Origin: Molanna angustata
Lineage: Eukaryota; Arthropoda; Insecta; Trichoptera; Molannidae
Assembly: GCA_963576475.1 (NCBI GenBank)
Contig: OY754974.1
Span: 6,435,274 to 6,499,273, forward strand
DNA length: 64,000 nucleotides
Direction: 5' to 3'
Numbering within the stretch: the stretch's first letter is position 1; every line of letters begins with the position of its first letter. The translations under genes and the position numbers were made by a program. Of this stretch, positions 33,280 through 44,317 are shown in pieces. The notes beneath the pieces are model-generated. The model worked only from the letters and a program-made list of their open reading frames with translations. It had not been told where the DNA came from and made no database searches.

Positions 33280-34205
33280 GGCGAGTTTTGAAATAAACTC
33301 AACACAGTAGATATACCTACGTTTAACTGTCTAAGATGCAAATTGAATCATAGTCTATTATTTATGAAGGAAACGATGTGCATGTTAAACTAGCTGATTA
33401 TCTGAAATTTGAATACAAATTTGGTGTTTTTTTTATATAGGTACCTACCTATACCTTGACAAGCAACTGATAACTACTCAAATGTTGATTTTATGACTGA
33501 CTGTCGAGTGTTTCGGCGGCTAGTTTTGAACATATTTATGGGCAAAGAAACAAGGCAGGTATGCTGTTGTATGTATTATAAAGAAGGGCCAAAAAGTCTC
33601 ACATCATGATAATGGTTGGAATTAATTCATTACCATTACAACATGACACAAGGAGCGTATTCAAATAATAAAATACCCACTTAGCTAAGAAATATTGTGA
33701 ACAATAACACACTTAGAACAATAGGTACAGACCATCCAAAGCGATCTTTATCCAGGCACATACGGTGACCAAGATTTGTATATTTTTTAATATTTTTATA
33801 TTCTTCACTTCTTTACAAAAGCGCAGTTGTTAATGATTTCACAATTTTTGAGTATATTTTTAATGTACAAATTAACGGCTATCATAATTTATCAAAAATA
33901 TACATATTATTTTTGTATGTATGGTGTATACCTATCTCTGTAGCCCTACAGCGGTATCAATTACATCGATAAATTATAAATTCAACTCTATGAATATTTT
34001 CAGATATCGTAAAGTACATTAACATAATATTGATTTTTTATACATTACTACCTTAAGTGTTGGCCAAACCACTTCTTTATATATAAAATTTCTGCAAGAT
34101 CAGACTATGGGAGTGGTATTAAATTTGATTGAATTCATGGCCATTTTTTTATATATTGTCATCAAGTGTGCATAAAGTATATAGTATGTACAATTTCAAA
34201 ACTAT
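33280..34205. other. AT-rich DNA, nothing recognised
   Basis: No gene or repeat recognised. Confidence 0.35.
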
Positions 34206-34217
34206 CGGTCTATGGGT

Positions 34218-34480
34218 AATGATATTATATTTATTTATTTATTTATTTTTATTTATTTTATTTTACCAAGGACAGCACACAGTACATGCATACAATTATT
34301 GAAATTAAATAAATAAAAATACAAAAATAACATGTACCTCTTACTTACTATACCTAATATCAAAATAATACATGTGTGAGTGAAAGAGATATCTAGAAAG
34401 AGTTTGAGTGTGTGGGTGTGTATGTGTGTGTGTGAGAGAGGGTGTGCATGTGTGTGTAGACGAACATATATTGACAGATT
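34218..34480 (-). repeat. probable antisense retrotransposon 3' end with TTTATT tail; GT-rich patch
   Basis: (TTTA)n at 34228-34262 followed by CCAAGGACAGCACACAGTAC resembles the antisense tails at 38655, 47490 and 57395. A degenerate GT/GAGA simple repeat is at 34405-34460. Confidence 0.4.
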
Positions 34481-34869
34481 CATGATTTGGGAAGAAAAAG
34501 AAAATATATTGCTGAGGGTGGTTGGGAAAAATAAAATTAATCAGTACCTAATTGTTATAATGTCACGATGTTAGATATAATTTATATATTTGATTGAATA
34601 TGAACGTTTTAAAGAGTTTAGTGTTGGCTACAACCCCCATTTTTATATTTATTATCACCGTAACCAATAATTTTATTATATGTAATTTTTAGCAATATTA
34701 GATGAATCGACATGTTAAAACGGTTAAAATTTATTCATGTTCTGAAGAATTCGGCTTTTTAAATTTTATTTTAAAATTTTAACTGGCTAATAATAGGCTA
34801 TATAATTATATGGGTGGGTAACCCTAATCATCTAAAACAAACATATTTTCAAACTATCCAAAAATGTTT

Positions 34870-35010
34870 GATTAAATTGTCTAAACTTTTGTCAATTTCG
34901 ATTTTTTTCCTTCTTATCATTAATATTATTATTTTTTTCTAATTCTCTGATTCTTTTTTGTCTATTTTTATCTTAACCTGTGTTTTTATCTAAATCTATA
35001 TATTTTAGTA
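34870..35010 (+). repeat. LINE 3' UTR, part 1 of 3 (split)
   Basis: TTTTTTCCTTCTTATCATTA, TCTGATTCTTTTTTGTCTAT and CTGTGTTTTTATCTAAATCT match the 3' UTR at 22205-22330. Continued at 35379-35413 and 36249-36317. Confidence 0.7.
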
Positions 35011-35378
35011 AGAAACGAGGATATAAGGAAAGAATGTAAGATTAAGAAAGATGTCATTACTAGAATGAAAGTGAACACATTGAGATGGTTTGGTCACATG
35101 GGGAGAATGAATGAGGAGCGCCTGACGAAGAAAATATACAGAGCGGAAAGGAATGGAATGAGAGGTCGGGGACGTCCAAGAAAGGGATGGCACGACCATG
35201 TGAACGAAATTTTGTAAGACGGAAATGTTAGAAGTGTGAGCAATAGACGAACATGTATGAGACGATGCATGAATGTGGACGAGGCGAGGGTTGCGTGCCT
35301 GGATAGAAAAATGTGGCGTTCGGTTCTCTCTGCCTACCCCGCAAGGGACAGGGCGTGATGGTATGTATGTATGTATGT
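35011..35378 (+). mobile_element. RTE-type LINE 3' end, 5'-truncated (GRGRPRKGW family)
   Basis: Encodes the C-terminus LRWFGHMGRMNEERLTKKIY, GRGRPRKGWHDHVNEIL (one stop), RRTCMRRCMN, RKMWRSVLSAYPARDRA and stop, then GATGGTATGTATGTATGTAT. About 93% identical by eye to 36318-36545. The LINE text TTTTATCT(A/G)AATCTATAT lies on both sides, consistent with a target-site duplication of about 25 bp. A dead-on-arrival copy. Confidence 0.8.
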
Positions 35379-35413
35379 ATATATATTTTATCTGAATCTA
35401 TATTTTATGTTTT
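35379..35413 (+). repeat. LINE 3' UTR, part 2 of 3
   Basis: ATTTTATCTGAATCTATATT and TTATGTTT continue the split LINE tail up to the HINE insertion. Confidence 0.65.
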
Positions 35414-36248
35414 CCAACTGTCGATTTGTTCAGGAGAACTTTGTTCTCTTAACATATCGACAATGTTTCAAGCCAGGATACGCGAGAATTGTATGCAGAG
35501 GTCTACTTTTTTTGCCCGAAATTTCAGAATATATAAATAATTATAGGCCTTCAAAACTTTTATACTCAGTATTTTTAATTTTCGTTTCAGTCAGGGGTTA
35601 TCAACTTTTGAATTTTTACTTTATTTTTCCATATATATCAGAAACCATTAACGCTAGAATGCTAAAAATTCGTATGTATAGACAAATACAAAATCTCAAA
35701 TTAGTTTTTTGAAAAAAAATCCAGAGTTTCTCAAACATTTTTCATTTAGAGAAATATTTTTTTTATGATAAATTTATGTGTTTAACTGCCTATATTTCCA
35801 AAGTTTTTAAAAATATCGAAAAAAGCCGAAACATCCCAACTAGATAATTTAATTTTCTATAAAAAATATCAGCATTGTATTGGCACATCTCAATTTTTTT
35901 TAAAATTTTTTATAAAAATTGAATTTAGTGACGACATCGCTTCATACAATTTGTATGGCTGTCGCCTATACATAATATCTAAGAAGACTTAATAGTTTGA
36001 TACTTTATATCTAAACATACATACATAGGTACCATCATGCTGTTTTCATATTCCGGTTAGGAAAAAAGGACTGACCTCCATACTATCCTCTCTTGACATA
36101 CATACCAACATGTGTTGTACAGAAAACAAAATATCTTAAAATATTCAATAATTTGTATAGGTATATGGGTTTATAGTTTGGTACTTATTCTTCAACTATA
36201 CGTACTATCGCTATCGACAGTTGGATCTCATGTGTTACATGCAACTAG
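35414..36248 (+). mobile_element. HINE copy 6, internally deleted
   Basis: 5' CCAACTGTCGATTTGTTCAG and 3' ATCGACAGTTGG-hairpin-CAACTAG|T are intact. The stretch from TCTACTTTTTT to TTTCAGAATATA has lost about 250 bp including the whole GT microsatellite. 835 bp. Inserted between T bases within a LINE tail. Confidence 0.9.
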
Positions 36249-36317
36249 TTAATTATTGTAAGTGTAAATTGTAACAAGTAAATGGCTTATGCCGTATATT
36301 TTGTAAATAAAATAAAA
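36249..36317 (+). repeat. LINE 3' UTR, part 3 of 3
   Basis: TTGTAAGTGTAAATTGTAAC and GCCGTATATTTTGTAAATAA with a final AATAAAATAAAATA match the end of 22008-22445. Confidence 0.7.
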
Positions 36318-36545
36318 TAATGGAATGGAATGAGAGGTCGGGGACGCCCAAGAAAGGGATGGAACGACCATGTGAACGATATTCTGAAAGACGGAAATGT
36401 TAGAAGTGTGAGCAACAGACGAACATGTATGAGACGATGCATGAATGTGGACGAGGCGAGAAATGCGTGCCAGGATAGAAAAATGTGGCGTTTGGTTCTC
36501 TCTGCCTACCCCGCAAAGGACATGGCGTGATGGTATGTTTGTGTA
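36318..36545 (+). mobile_element. RTE-type LINE 3' end, second copy
   Basis: Open from 36330: MRGRGRPRKGWNDHVNDILK then DGNVRSVSNRRTCMRRCMNV and MWRLVLSAYPAKDMA to a stop, then GATGGTATGT. The frame is intact for 66 codons, so it is a young truncated copy. Confidence 0.8.
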
Positions 36546-36974
36546 TGCGAAATAAAATAAAAATATGTGGAAAATACCAAAACCAATTTCAAACAAAGTT
36601 GACACATTTTAATTGCTTCTACGGCTACTGACAGGTAATATGTTAAATATTAATTCAACGTTGAAAAAAAAATTGAAAAAATTAAACACAGAGCGAACTA
36701 CTCTTTAGAAAAAGTCTTTGCCTCACGATGCCATCTAGACACTTGGTCACCCTACACCTTATACACAATGTCTGTTAGGGAAATTAACGTATATATTTTT
36801 AAATATTTATTGTTGTCGGGTTAAGTTATTTGAATATTTTTATATTATATTTTATCGCTTAATAAGTTCCGTATTAAAAATGTTATTTATTGCGTATTTT
36901 TTTCACACGCCTTAATGTCCAATAAATTAAACCAAGATCAGATTAATTCTTATACCTTCTACAGCAGAACATCA
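36546..36974. other. unassigned DNA
   Basis: No recognised feature. Confidence 0.35.
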
Positions 36975-37778
36975 AGTTGATGTTTCCAACATACAATAAA
37001 TTCATAGCTTATGGTAATGAGATTATACGATTACCAACAGTTATAGACGTTCATTCTAATTCTAGTATTGAAGTAGACCATCATTTAATTATAAGTTTTG
37101 ATCGGCAATTTGACCTGCAAAGAATACGCATGCATTGCTGGAGAAAAAGAAGAAGAAATACAAGACAATAAAAATAAACAAATAACTACCGGCTCAAATG
37201 ATATCTCAAATATATTCTGAATTCTGATGAAGACCTAGGAAAATTAATTTGTTCCTATTCAGATGCATATGACAAAAATTAAATCATTGCAAGCGAGATT
37301 GTTAAAACTAATAATACCCAAATCAGATTTATCTTAATGTAAAGACAATGATGAAATGATATTTATTATAACATGAATACTCCCAGTTAACACATTATAC
37401 ACTTATCGAGTCATATTAAATCATTACTTCTCTAATGAATATCAACTACCTGTAAAAAATATATATAATTCCAGACAAGTTGTGCAAAATAAATTGATAA
37501 TTCCCAGATGGACAAATTATTACGGTGAAAGGACACTGAAAGTAAGCATACCGAAAATATTTAACACCTTTCCAAGTGGTATGGATAAACTTGATACAAT
37601 ATCATCAGTTAAAACTGTATATAAAAAAATAATTGCAGAAAGTAATTAAAAACATTTGACTTCTAGTTTAATTATATAAAAAATATGTATCTCATATTAC
37701 AATTTTAATACTGTAACTTAAGGAATGTAATATGTATCCCAATTATTATAATGTAAAGCTTTTGAAAATAAAAATAAA
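36975..37778 (+). pseudogene. non-LTR retrotransposon ORF2 C-terminal remnant
   Basis: 37470-37650 is open and reads YNSRQVVQNKLIIPRWTNYY, then GERTLKVSIPKIFNTFP and a stop. This matches the 'TRxxxxLxxPRxNxxyGxRxLxyxiPxifNxLP' end of CR1/I-like LINE polyproteins. Upstream, KSLQARLLKLIIPK-like text at 37290-37335 and the 65-codon frame at 36977-37171 may be earlier pieces. A 3' UTR with AAAATAAAAATAAAAT ends at 37778. Confidence 0.6.
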
Positions 37779-38170
37779 ATATTCTCCTTCTTTGGAGGTA
37801 GGCCTCTTCCATTTTCTTCCATATTTGTTCATTTGATGCTATCCTCATCCATTCTATCCTAGCCGTCCTGAAAATATCATCGGTCCATCTTTTTAGGGGC
37901 CTGTCGATGCCTCTTTTATTCATCCATGGTCCCCGTTTAAAGGTTTTTGGTGGCTCACCAACTTGTCTTGCGACATGCCCTGCCCACTGCCATTTGAGCT
38001 TCGCAATGCGATTTTCTTCATGCTTATTTCTTCGTTTCGGATTCTGTTTCTTATATTTACTCCGAGAAACATAAGATTTTAATAGATAAATCAAATAACG
38101 GACATTTGCCCGGGCGAAAAATTGTCTTGTTCCTGCCCTGTTGTTCAGTGGTGTAAAGTCGGAAACTATT
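37779..38170 (-). pseudogene. RTE-like LINE C-terminal fragment (KWQWAGHVARQ family)
   Basis: The minus strand is open for 156 codons and contains RIAKLKWQWAGHVARQ, RGIDRPLKRWTDDI and EWMRIASNEQIWKKMEEAYL. These are hallmark C-terminal residues of a widespread insect RTE-like LINE. Only the region after the polymerase core is present, and its start is not a real start, so it is not expected to be expressed as a protein. Confidence 0.75.
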
Positions 38171-38422
38171 TGCATTGCAATAAAAGTTCTCCTGACTTAA
38201 CAAACCTTCGTCTACCATGCACCATGCTGACCTGATATAAAGACTTTATGGACCATATATGGAACTATACACGATCGTGAACAAAGTAACATCATAGTTT
38301 CTAAGGGAACTAAGTATGTAAAGACTTTCAGCTTCAAAACATACCTACACATTAACATCATATAGTTGAGAGAATTTAATTACGAAGCTATTTCTCTGAA
38401 ATTTCCATTATTACAATGTTAG
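38171..38422. other. unassigned DNA
   Basis: Nothing recognised. Confidence 0.35.
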
Positions 38423-38580
38423 ATGGGTCGATGGCAGAGCGGATAGCACATTTGTTTAGTAATCCAGTGGTCGCGAGTTTGAATCCTGCCTCAACTGATT
38501 TCGTTCACCTATAGCAAAAGCATTTACGCTTATTTTAGGGAACGTAGGAAGATGTATATGTATTTATTTGTTTAACAAGG
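38423..38580 (+). repeat. tRNA-derived SINE (GGCAGAGCGG family)
   Basis: GATGGGTCGATGGCAGAGCG (A box), GTCGCGAGTTTGAATCCTGC (B box), TTCACCTATAGCAAAAGCAT, AACGTAGGAAGATGTATATG. A minus-strand copy lies 420 bp downstream. Confidence 0.8.
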
Positions 38581-38654
38581 ACATATTCATTTTTTTATAT
38601 AAATTAAAATATATATAGCAAATATAATATAGAAAAAAATTTTGAACGCCATGT

Positions 38655-38860
38655 TTATAATATTTATTTTATTTATATTTGGGAAACAAATAGCGCATAC
38701 GAGTACATGATATGAACAGTAAAATTATATCAACTATGCCAGTAATACGTTTCCACATGAAGTTAAGTACATATGTAAAGATACTAAAAAGCAATAATGA
38801 AGAAATGTATACAAGATGGTGTAGGAGAGAGTTGGGTATAGAAAGGAAAGAAAAAATGCA
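38655..38860 (-). repeat. possible antisense retrotransposon 3' end
   Basis: TATTTATTTTATTTATATTT followed by GGGAAACAAATAGCGCATAC has the layout of an antisense tail. Low similarity; tentative. Confidence 0.3.
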
Positions 38861-39002
38861 GATGGGGAGGGATCAGTGTTGATATGATTATATATGAGTA
38901 ATTATTGTGTAATTAATTTTGATTTGATATTACTTATTTATGCATTTATAAGAAGAAGAAAATAACTTTTTTTTTTAATATGATATTTTGTAAATTGTTA
39001 AA

Positions 39003-39149
39003 CAAGTACATATACATCTTCCTACGTTCCCTAAAATAAGCATAATTGCTTGTGCTATAGGTGAACGAAATCGGTCGAAGCAGGATTCGAACATGCGACC
39101 ACTGGATTAATAGCCCAGCGCGGTAAATGCTCTGCCATCGACCCATCTA
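39003..39149 (-). repeat. tRNA-derived SINE (GGCAGAGCGG family), minus copy
   Basis: The minus strand reads GATGGGTCGATGGCAGAGCA, CGCATGTTCGAATCCTGCTT and GTTCACCTATAGCACAAGCA. It forms an inverted pair with 38423-38580. Confidence 0.8.
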
Positions 39150-39291
39150 TACAAACTTGTTTAAATATATTTCCCAAAATTTAAAGAAGTTTGTATCTAA
39201 ATGTTAGGATAGATAGAAATATTTAATAATTCTAATGTTTCTCTTTTGATATAGTGGAAATCTATTTTAAATTTAACAGATAAAATAGAAA

Positions 39292-39834
39292 GCGGTGATA
39301 GCCCAGCGGTAAAGTCGTCGCCTCACATGCGTGAGGTCGACGGTTCGAATCCGGGCAGGGCACGAACCTCTGGATTTAAAAAAAAATCTATGTGCGGATT
39401 TATATCACTAGCTATGTGTAGCCATCAATGGTTAGGGCACGTTCAGCGAATGGAGGAATGCCGAATCCCAAAGAAGATTCTCGACACACGACCGGAGGGG
39501 AGACGTGGTGTGGGGAGACCCAAGCTGCGGTGGATGGACGGCATACAGGAGGATCTAAAGAGGATTGGCGTGACAAACTGGAGAATGCAGACGATGGACC
39601 GGTCTAAATGGCGAAAAATTCTGGAGGAGGCCAAGGCTCACAGTGGGCTGTAGCGCCAATGATGATGATGATGATGTGTAGCCATGATCCAATTTGTCTG
39701 GTACCCCTTTCGAAGGGTTACGAAGGTCAGATGGCAGTCGCTTCAATGTAATAACCAGACTCGCCAATTCCAGGCTCATGGTCAAAGCGTACCCCGATAG
39801 AAACGGGATAAAAGCGCTAAGGCGAAAGAAAGAA
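39292..39834 (+). mobile_element. tRNA-derived SINE interrupted by a LINE end
   Basis: Head GCGGTGATAGCCCAGCGG, B box GGTTCGAATCCGGG, then GTGCGGATTTATATCACTAG; the body resumes at 39674 and ends AAAGCGCTAAGGCGAAAGAA. The outer target duplication GATAAAATAGAAA is at 39279-39291 and 39835-39847. Without the insertion the element is about 283 bp, matching the intact copy at 42746-43036. Confidence 0.93.
39426..39673 (+). mobile_element. LINE 3' end nested in the SINE, (GAT)n tail
   Basis: Flanked by the 12-bp duplication ATGTGTAGCCAT (39414-39425 and 39674-39685). Encodes WLGHVQRMEECRIPKKIL, GRRGVGRPKLRWMDGIQEDL and a final EEAKAHSGL before the stop, then GATGATGATGATG. The frame is unbroken, so this is a recent, severely 5'-truncated insertion. 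The 108-codon frame beginning at 39327 is a SINE-LINE chimera, not a gene. Confidence 0.93.
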
Positions 39835-39847
39835 GATAAAATAGAAA

Positions 39848-40574
39848 AAAAATAATTTATTCACGCACATCTGGCAACGATGTCAATATTGTGTAGTTTC
39901 GAATTGGGAGAAAATATTTTATTTTTTATCTAATTTTATTTATTTTCATACATATAATCATGGTGTTAGTGACTATACATAAAAGCCATGACGTTTTCAG
40001 GAATTCAATATATTTCACCGAAAATAGATTGACTTGCCATAGATATTTAAGTGTTAATTGAAAATAATGTCAAATATATTGCATTTTTTCCATTTACCAC
40101 ACTAAGGACACGGCAAGATGGTTTTATTTAATTATTGTAGGTTTTTATGACATAGACAAGTTTATGTTTCGTAAAATTGCAGTCAAGCTACAAAAAATTA
40201 TAAGTATCTTTAACACCTCGGGGTTTAAGCTGTACATGCCTCAAGAAAATGCAATATAATATGCGAAATTATGTAATTAAATAAATATAACTATTGGGTT
40301 GGAAGAAACGTATACCAAAATGTTAATATTAATGTTGAGTCTCCACTACTACATATGATAGAGTGGAGAGTTATGATTTTAGAGATATTAACTAAACGCA
40401 GACACCCCATACTATAAGTATAATCACGATATTTTAATGTATAAGTATGGCATATCGCGTATGTTTTTTTTACATCATTTTAAAAAATAATTTTAATTGT
40501 ACTGAAATTTTATAATCGAATTCTAACCAACTTCCCGACCAGTTTGAGTTCTAAAACTCTCAGAATATAATGTA
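39848..40574. other. AT-rich DNA, nothing recognised
   Basis: No recognised feature. Confidence 0.35.
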
Positions 40575-40583
40575 TTCCCGGTG

Positions 40584-40818
40584 GCGTATTTACTTTTCCG
40601 TGTTGATTAGGAGGCAAGTAGGTACTACCTCGAATTAGGCACTAGTTTGTTGCGCTAATGTACTTAAAAACTCGTGTTGAATTCAAGGCACGTGTCCTCC
40701 AAATTCACACGTTTTAGAAACACAAACTGTTCCTGCTAATAAGTGCTTTGACACAGCAAACTTGTGCCTAATTCGAGGCAGTATTTGCCTCCTAATCAAC
40801 ACGGAAAGGTAAATACGC
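40584..40818. mobile_element. 235-bp MITE with 9-bp target duplication
   Basis: Inverted ends GCGTATTTACTTTTCCGTGT and ACACGGAAAGGTAAATACGC continue inward through TTGATTAGGAGGCAA and CTCGAATTAGGCAC. The flanks are the exact duplication TTCCCGGTG (40575-40583 and 40819-40827). A 9-bp duplication suggests a Mutator-like or Merlin-like origin. No coding capacity. Confidence 0.92.
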
Positions 40819-40827
40819 TTCCCGGTG

Positions 40828-42490
40828 ACAATGCATCAGCTAGATTCTTTGATATTTTGATGAAATTTGTATTTTCTACAAAGTAAATACTCGAATTGAA
40901 CCAAGAGTATTTTTATGATTTTTACTTGCTGTGTCCAGTGCACAACTTAAAGTTCGAATGTAGATACTTTTCAATATTATAATTATTATTTCTGTATAAT
41001 GACAGCTGAAATCTTGTATTTTTTTATTATTTATTAAGAGGACAACATAAAGCGTATAGTAAATTATATAAAATAAAGATGATTTAGGTAAATATTAAAG
41101 CCAATAACAGGTTGTCACTGGAGTTATTTTAGTAGGTTTATTAAGATAAGTTAAGAATAGTTAAATATTATGGTGAGATATTGTGTGAATGATGTGTGAA
41201 ATTGTATAAAATAAATGTGTACAGTATATTAAGTGTTGAGTAAGATTATGAGGATGAAATTTTAAGTCTGATATATTTGTTAAAATGTGAGGGCGCTTAG
41301 TAAGAATATGTCGAACTCTTGGAAATTCCTATTGTACATATTACAGATTCTGTAGATTGTTGCATGTTGAGCATGTAGTAAGTGTGCTGAGTGGTAAGGA
41401 TGGGAAAGAGGAGTGTGTCTAGTTCTACGGGTATTTTCTTATTAAAGAGCATTTTAGAACTAATCACGTCAAAAGATATAATAAAAAATTATGTAATTAA
41501 CTCATACAAAGGGTGCTTGTCACAGTTATATCGATATCATTATTTGTGTAGAACTATGTACATTGTTAACTTATTTAGGTATGCAGTTTTCTATAAATAT
41601 ACATTCATTTCGTTCTGTCTCACATTCTAGAAAACAAAATATTGTTATTTGTACGTAGACATTATTATTTAATGAAATGATTTGATGTTTTATTTTACTA
41701 GGTAATAAAAAATACCTCTACTAGACAAAACGATCGTCATGTGAAAAGGAACAAATTTATATAACTACCTATGACATCAAGTTTTCATTGATTTTTACCA
41801 CTGTAGAGTTCTACGATCTAAGTGCAGACTCCAACGTTACAATCAAAAGGAGGTTTATGTTGTGAAGGGTCAAGTGTTGGCCCCAACCCAGTCGTTAATA
41901 ATAATAATCGAAATCGCATTTGTGGTGAACAGCATTTAAAGTGGTAGCATTTGAATGATAAATTTGTAGTATATATTTATGTTAATTCTGAATAATTCTT
42001 TAGTCTTCGTATACATTTATTTGTGGTTTGGGAGATCGTTCATTTGTGTGATTCGAAAGAGACAAAGTATGGATGGAATGGATGGCATAGAATGTATTAT
42101 AATTACATCGACGATGAGGAGAGAAAAAATGAATTTGAATATTATGGTGAGCGGGTCTAGACGAGACTTGTTCCAGTCCGGGATGTTATTATTATAGAAA
42201 ATTACATGGTTAAATACTAGAAATAGGTGGGACTTGGAAGCAATTCGTACGAATTAGAATAATTGTCAGTTTTGGGATGTGACTGCGTCAGTGAGCGTAT
42301 AGCGACTGCCTTAACCCCTCATATGCATATTTTTTATAATAACAGACAATTGTTTTATTTAATATTTTTGTGGGGTTTGAAAATTACACAATAGTATCCT
42401 CTTCCTGTATTTGACACTTCCTCTCGAAAAGAATAATTAAACATATAGGTAATATTACTATGAAATAATAAATTCTATGCAAATTGTGCG
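40828..42490. other. long unassigned stretch
   Basis: Frames at 41391-41630 and 41979-42197 show no known domain. No repeat recognised by eye. Confidence 0.35.
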
Positions 42491-42530
42491 ATTGGCAAGT
42501 TTATTGAGACATGGCAATTCCTTCAAACTA
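42491..42530 (-). repeat. weak LINE-tail hairpin match
   Basis: The minus strand reads GTTTGAAGGAATTGCCATGT then CTCAATAAACTTGCC, a diverged form of the GGTTGGAAGAAATTGCC tail. Confidence 0.4.
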
Positions 42531-42660
42531 AATGGTGTTTTTATTACAAAGAACCAAGAATTGCGTGAAACATATTTTAAAATAAATTTGTCCTTTGCTG
42601 AAAATCGAACCCAGGGCACCGGCAGCGATGTCAAATCACTAACTTACCACTATACAATTT
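42531..42660 (-). repeat. tRNA-like SINE remnant (TTGCGTGA family)
   Basis: AATTGCGTGAAACATATTTT and the minus B box CTGGGTTCGATTTTC, as at 20331-20447. Confidence 0.5.
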
Positions 42661-42745
42661 AAAAAAATATGGAAAGTTCAATAAAAAATACGTATACTTA
42701 GGTAGGTAGATATGTGTATATTTTAGATTTTATTGATAATTATGT

Positions 42746-43036
42746 GGCATAAGCCGTGATAGCCCAGCGGTGAGGTCGTCGCCTCACATGCGTGAGGTCG
42801 ACGGTTCGAATCCGGGCGGGGCACGTACCTCTGGATTTTCAAAAAATCTATGTGCGGATTTATATCACTAGCCATGTGTAGCCATGATCCAATTTGTGTG
42901 GTTCCCCTTTCTTAAGGTTACGAAGGTCAGATGGCAGTCGCTTCAATGTGATAACCAGACTCGCCAATTCCAGGATCATGTTCAAAGTGTACCCCGATAG
43001 AAACGGGACAAAAGCGCTAAAGGGAAAGGAAAGAAG
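42746..43036 (+). mobile_element. intact tRNA-derived SINE
   Basis: Full 291-bp copy with target duplication ATTGATAATTATGT at 42732-42745 and 43037-43050. A box TGATAGCCCAGCGGTGAGG, B box GGTTCGAATCC, body GTAGCCATGATCCAATTTGT, 3' part CCCCGATAGAAACGGGACAA. The tRNA-like head includes a CCTCACATGCGTGAGG arm. It is transcribed by RNA polymerase III in principle. Reference copy for the one at 39292. Confidence 0.93.
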
Positions 43037-43115
43037 ATTGATAATTATGTAAATATTTGTTGATAAATGTAGACCTTCATACATAATCTTATTACTCATT
43101 AGTTACAAATTCTGA

Positions 43116-43307
43116 CGTAACGAGTAATGGTTATAACGAGTAAATATAGTTATAACGGGCAAATTTAGTTATAACGAGCAAATTTAGTAATAACGAGCAA
43201 ATTTAATTATAACGAGCAAATTAAGTTATAACGAGCAAATTTAGTTAAAACCATCAAATTTAGTTATAACGAGCAATTTTAGATATAACGAGCAGATTTA
43301 GTTAATC
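43116..43307. repeat. 19-bp tandem repeat
   Basis: About ten units of TTATAACGAGCAAATTTAG with scattered changes. A reversed half-unit, GCTCGTTATAAC, follows at about 43314-43325. Confidence 0.9.
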
Positions 43308-43655
43308 CCTCCGTGCTCGTTATAACAAAGTTTGACGGTACATAAAAATAGGTACGAAAGCGATGTATTATATGTATGTAAATTGTATCATTGTATGTTA
43401 CTCAATATTGAAAAAGACATTGCTGTATTCAAAATACGTTAAGTTATTTTTCTTACTTACATTACCAATATAAAAGTCGCATCGCACAATATCAAAAGTC
43501 ATGTTTTTCTACATAATATCACATTGAACTAAATAACAAAGATTTTGCTCTAAGTAACCAAATACACATCTCACCTTTCGTATTAATAATCTATTTTCTC
43601 TTAAATAGTGCAGTTTAGATGTTTTAAATCCCAATTCAAGTCGTCGAATACAGAG
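43308..43655. other. unassigned DNA
   Basis: No recognised feature beyond the inverted half-unit of the tandem repeat. Confidence 0.35.
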
Positions 43656-43870
43656 CTTATTTTTGGTCACATCTCCAGGGGAAAGCCAGGTGACCTGGAA
43701 AAAAATACTGTCACTAGATGTGGACCAGGAAAAAAAGAAGAAACGTTATATATTCGGTAGTGCGAGCTGTGGAGAGCAGAGATGACTGGAGACTATTCGT
43801 TCTGTCCATCAGCGGTTCGATAGACAGGGATCACGACTCTCAGCAGTGAATTAACGAAGAAGAAGAAAAA
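43656..43870 (+). pseudogene. LINE 3' end with (GAAGAA)n tail
   Basis: TTTTTGGTCACATCTCCAGG, then GAGCAGAGATGACTGGAGAC (the RAExDDWR segment), ATTCGTTCTGTCCATCA, and TCACGACTCTCAGCAGTGAA followed by GAAGAAGAAGAAAAA. Plus-strand relative of 14231 and 61826. Confidence 0.75.
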
Positions 43871-44310
43871 TAATTAAATAAAATATTTCTTTCCTTAGGG
43901 TACTTGAACGGGTTAAAAACGCAGCAGCAAAACTACAATCAAAAACTTTATCTTTAAAATCTAGAAACAGACCCATTAAAATTAAAACATTGGGCGGTAA
44001 AAACTAAAAGAAAAAAGTGTATACATTAGATATACAATAACATATTAAATTGTCATTGACAAACAAAACATGCTATTAAAAAATTAAATGTCTCTCTATA
44101 AAGAATTAAATATAAGATGAAGATTAAGAAACACTCAATTATTATTTTACTTCTTAATAGCACAGCTTACTATAATTCTTTTTTTTACAATTTTACAACA
44201 TAATTGACTTCCGACAGGAAAAATCCAATGATTTCGTAGAACCGACTTTTAAAATATTAGATTTAAATTGGACCACTGTTATTTTTGAGATACATTGATT
44301 GTATACAGGA
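43871..44310. other. unassigned DNA
   Basis: A frame near 43900 reads VLERVKNAAAKLQSKTLSLK and may be another LINE scrap; otherwise nothing. Confidence 0.3.
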
Positions 44311-44317
44311 TGTTATC

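Noticed and set aside
37705..38175. 156-codon minus frame as a host gene
   Set aside because: Its residues match the C-terminal region of a RTE-like LINE and no real start exists.
39327..39653. 108-codon frame as a gene
   Set aside because: Its first 33 codons come from a SINE and the rest from a nested LINE end.
42753..42825. tRNA gene
   Set aside because: A and B boxes are good, but it is the head of a 291-bp element with target duplication and a second copy; same logic for 21502, 32278, 45957 and 53021.
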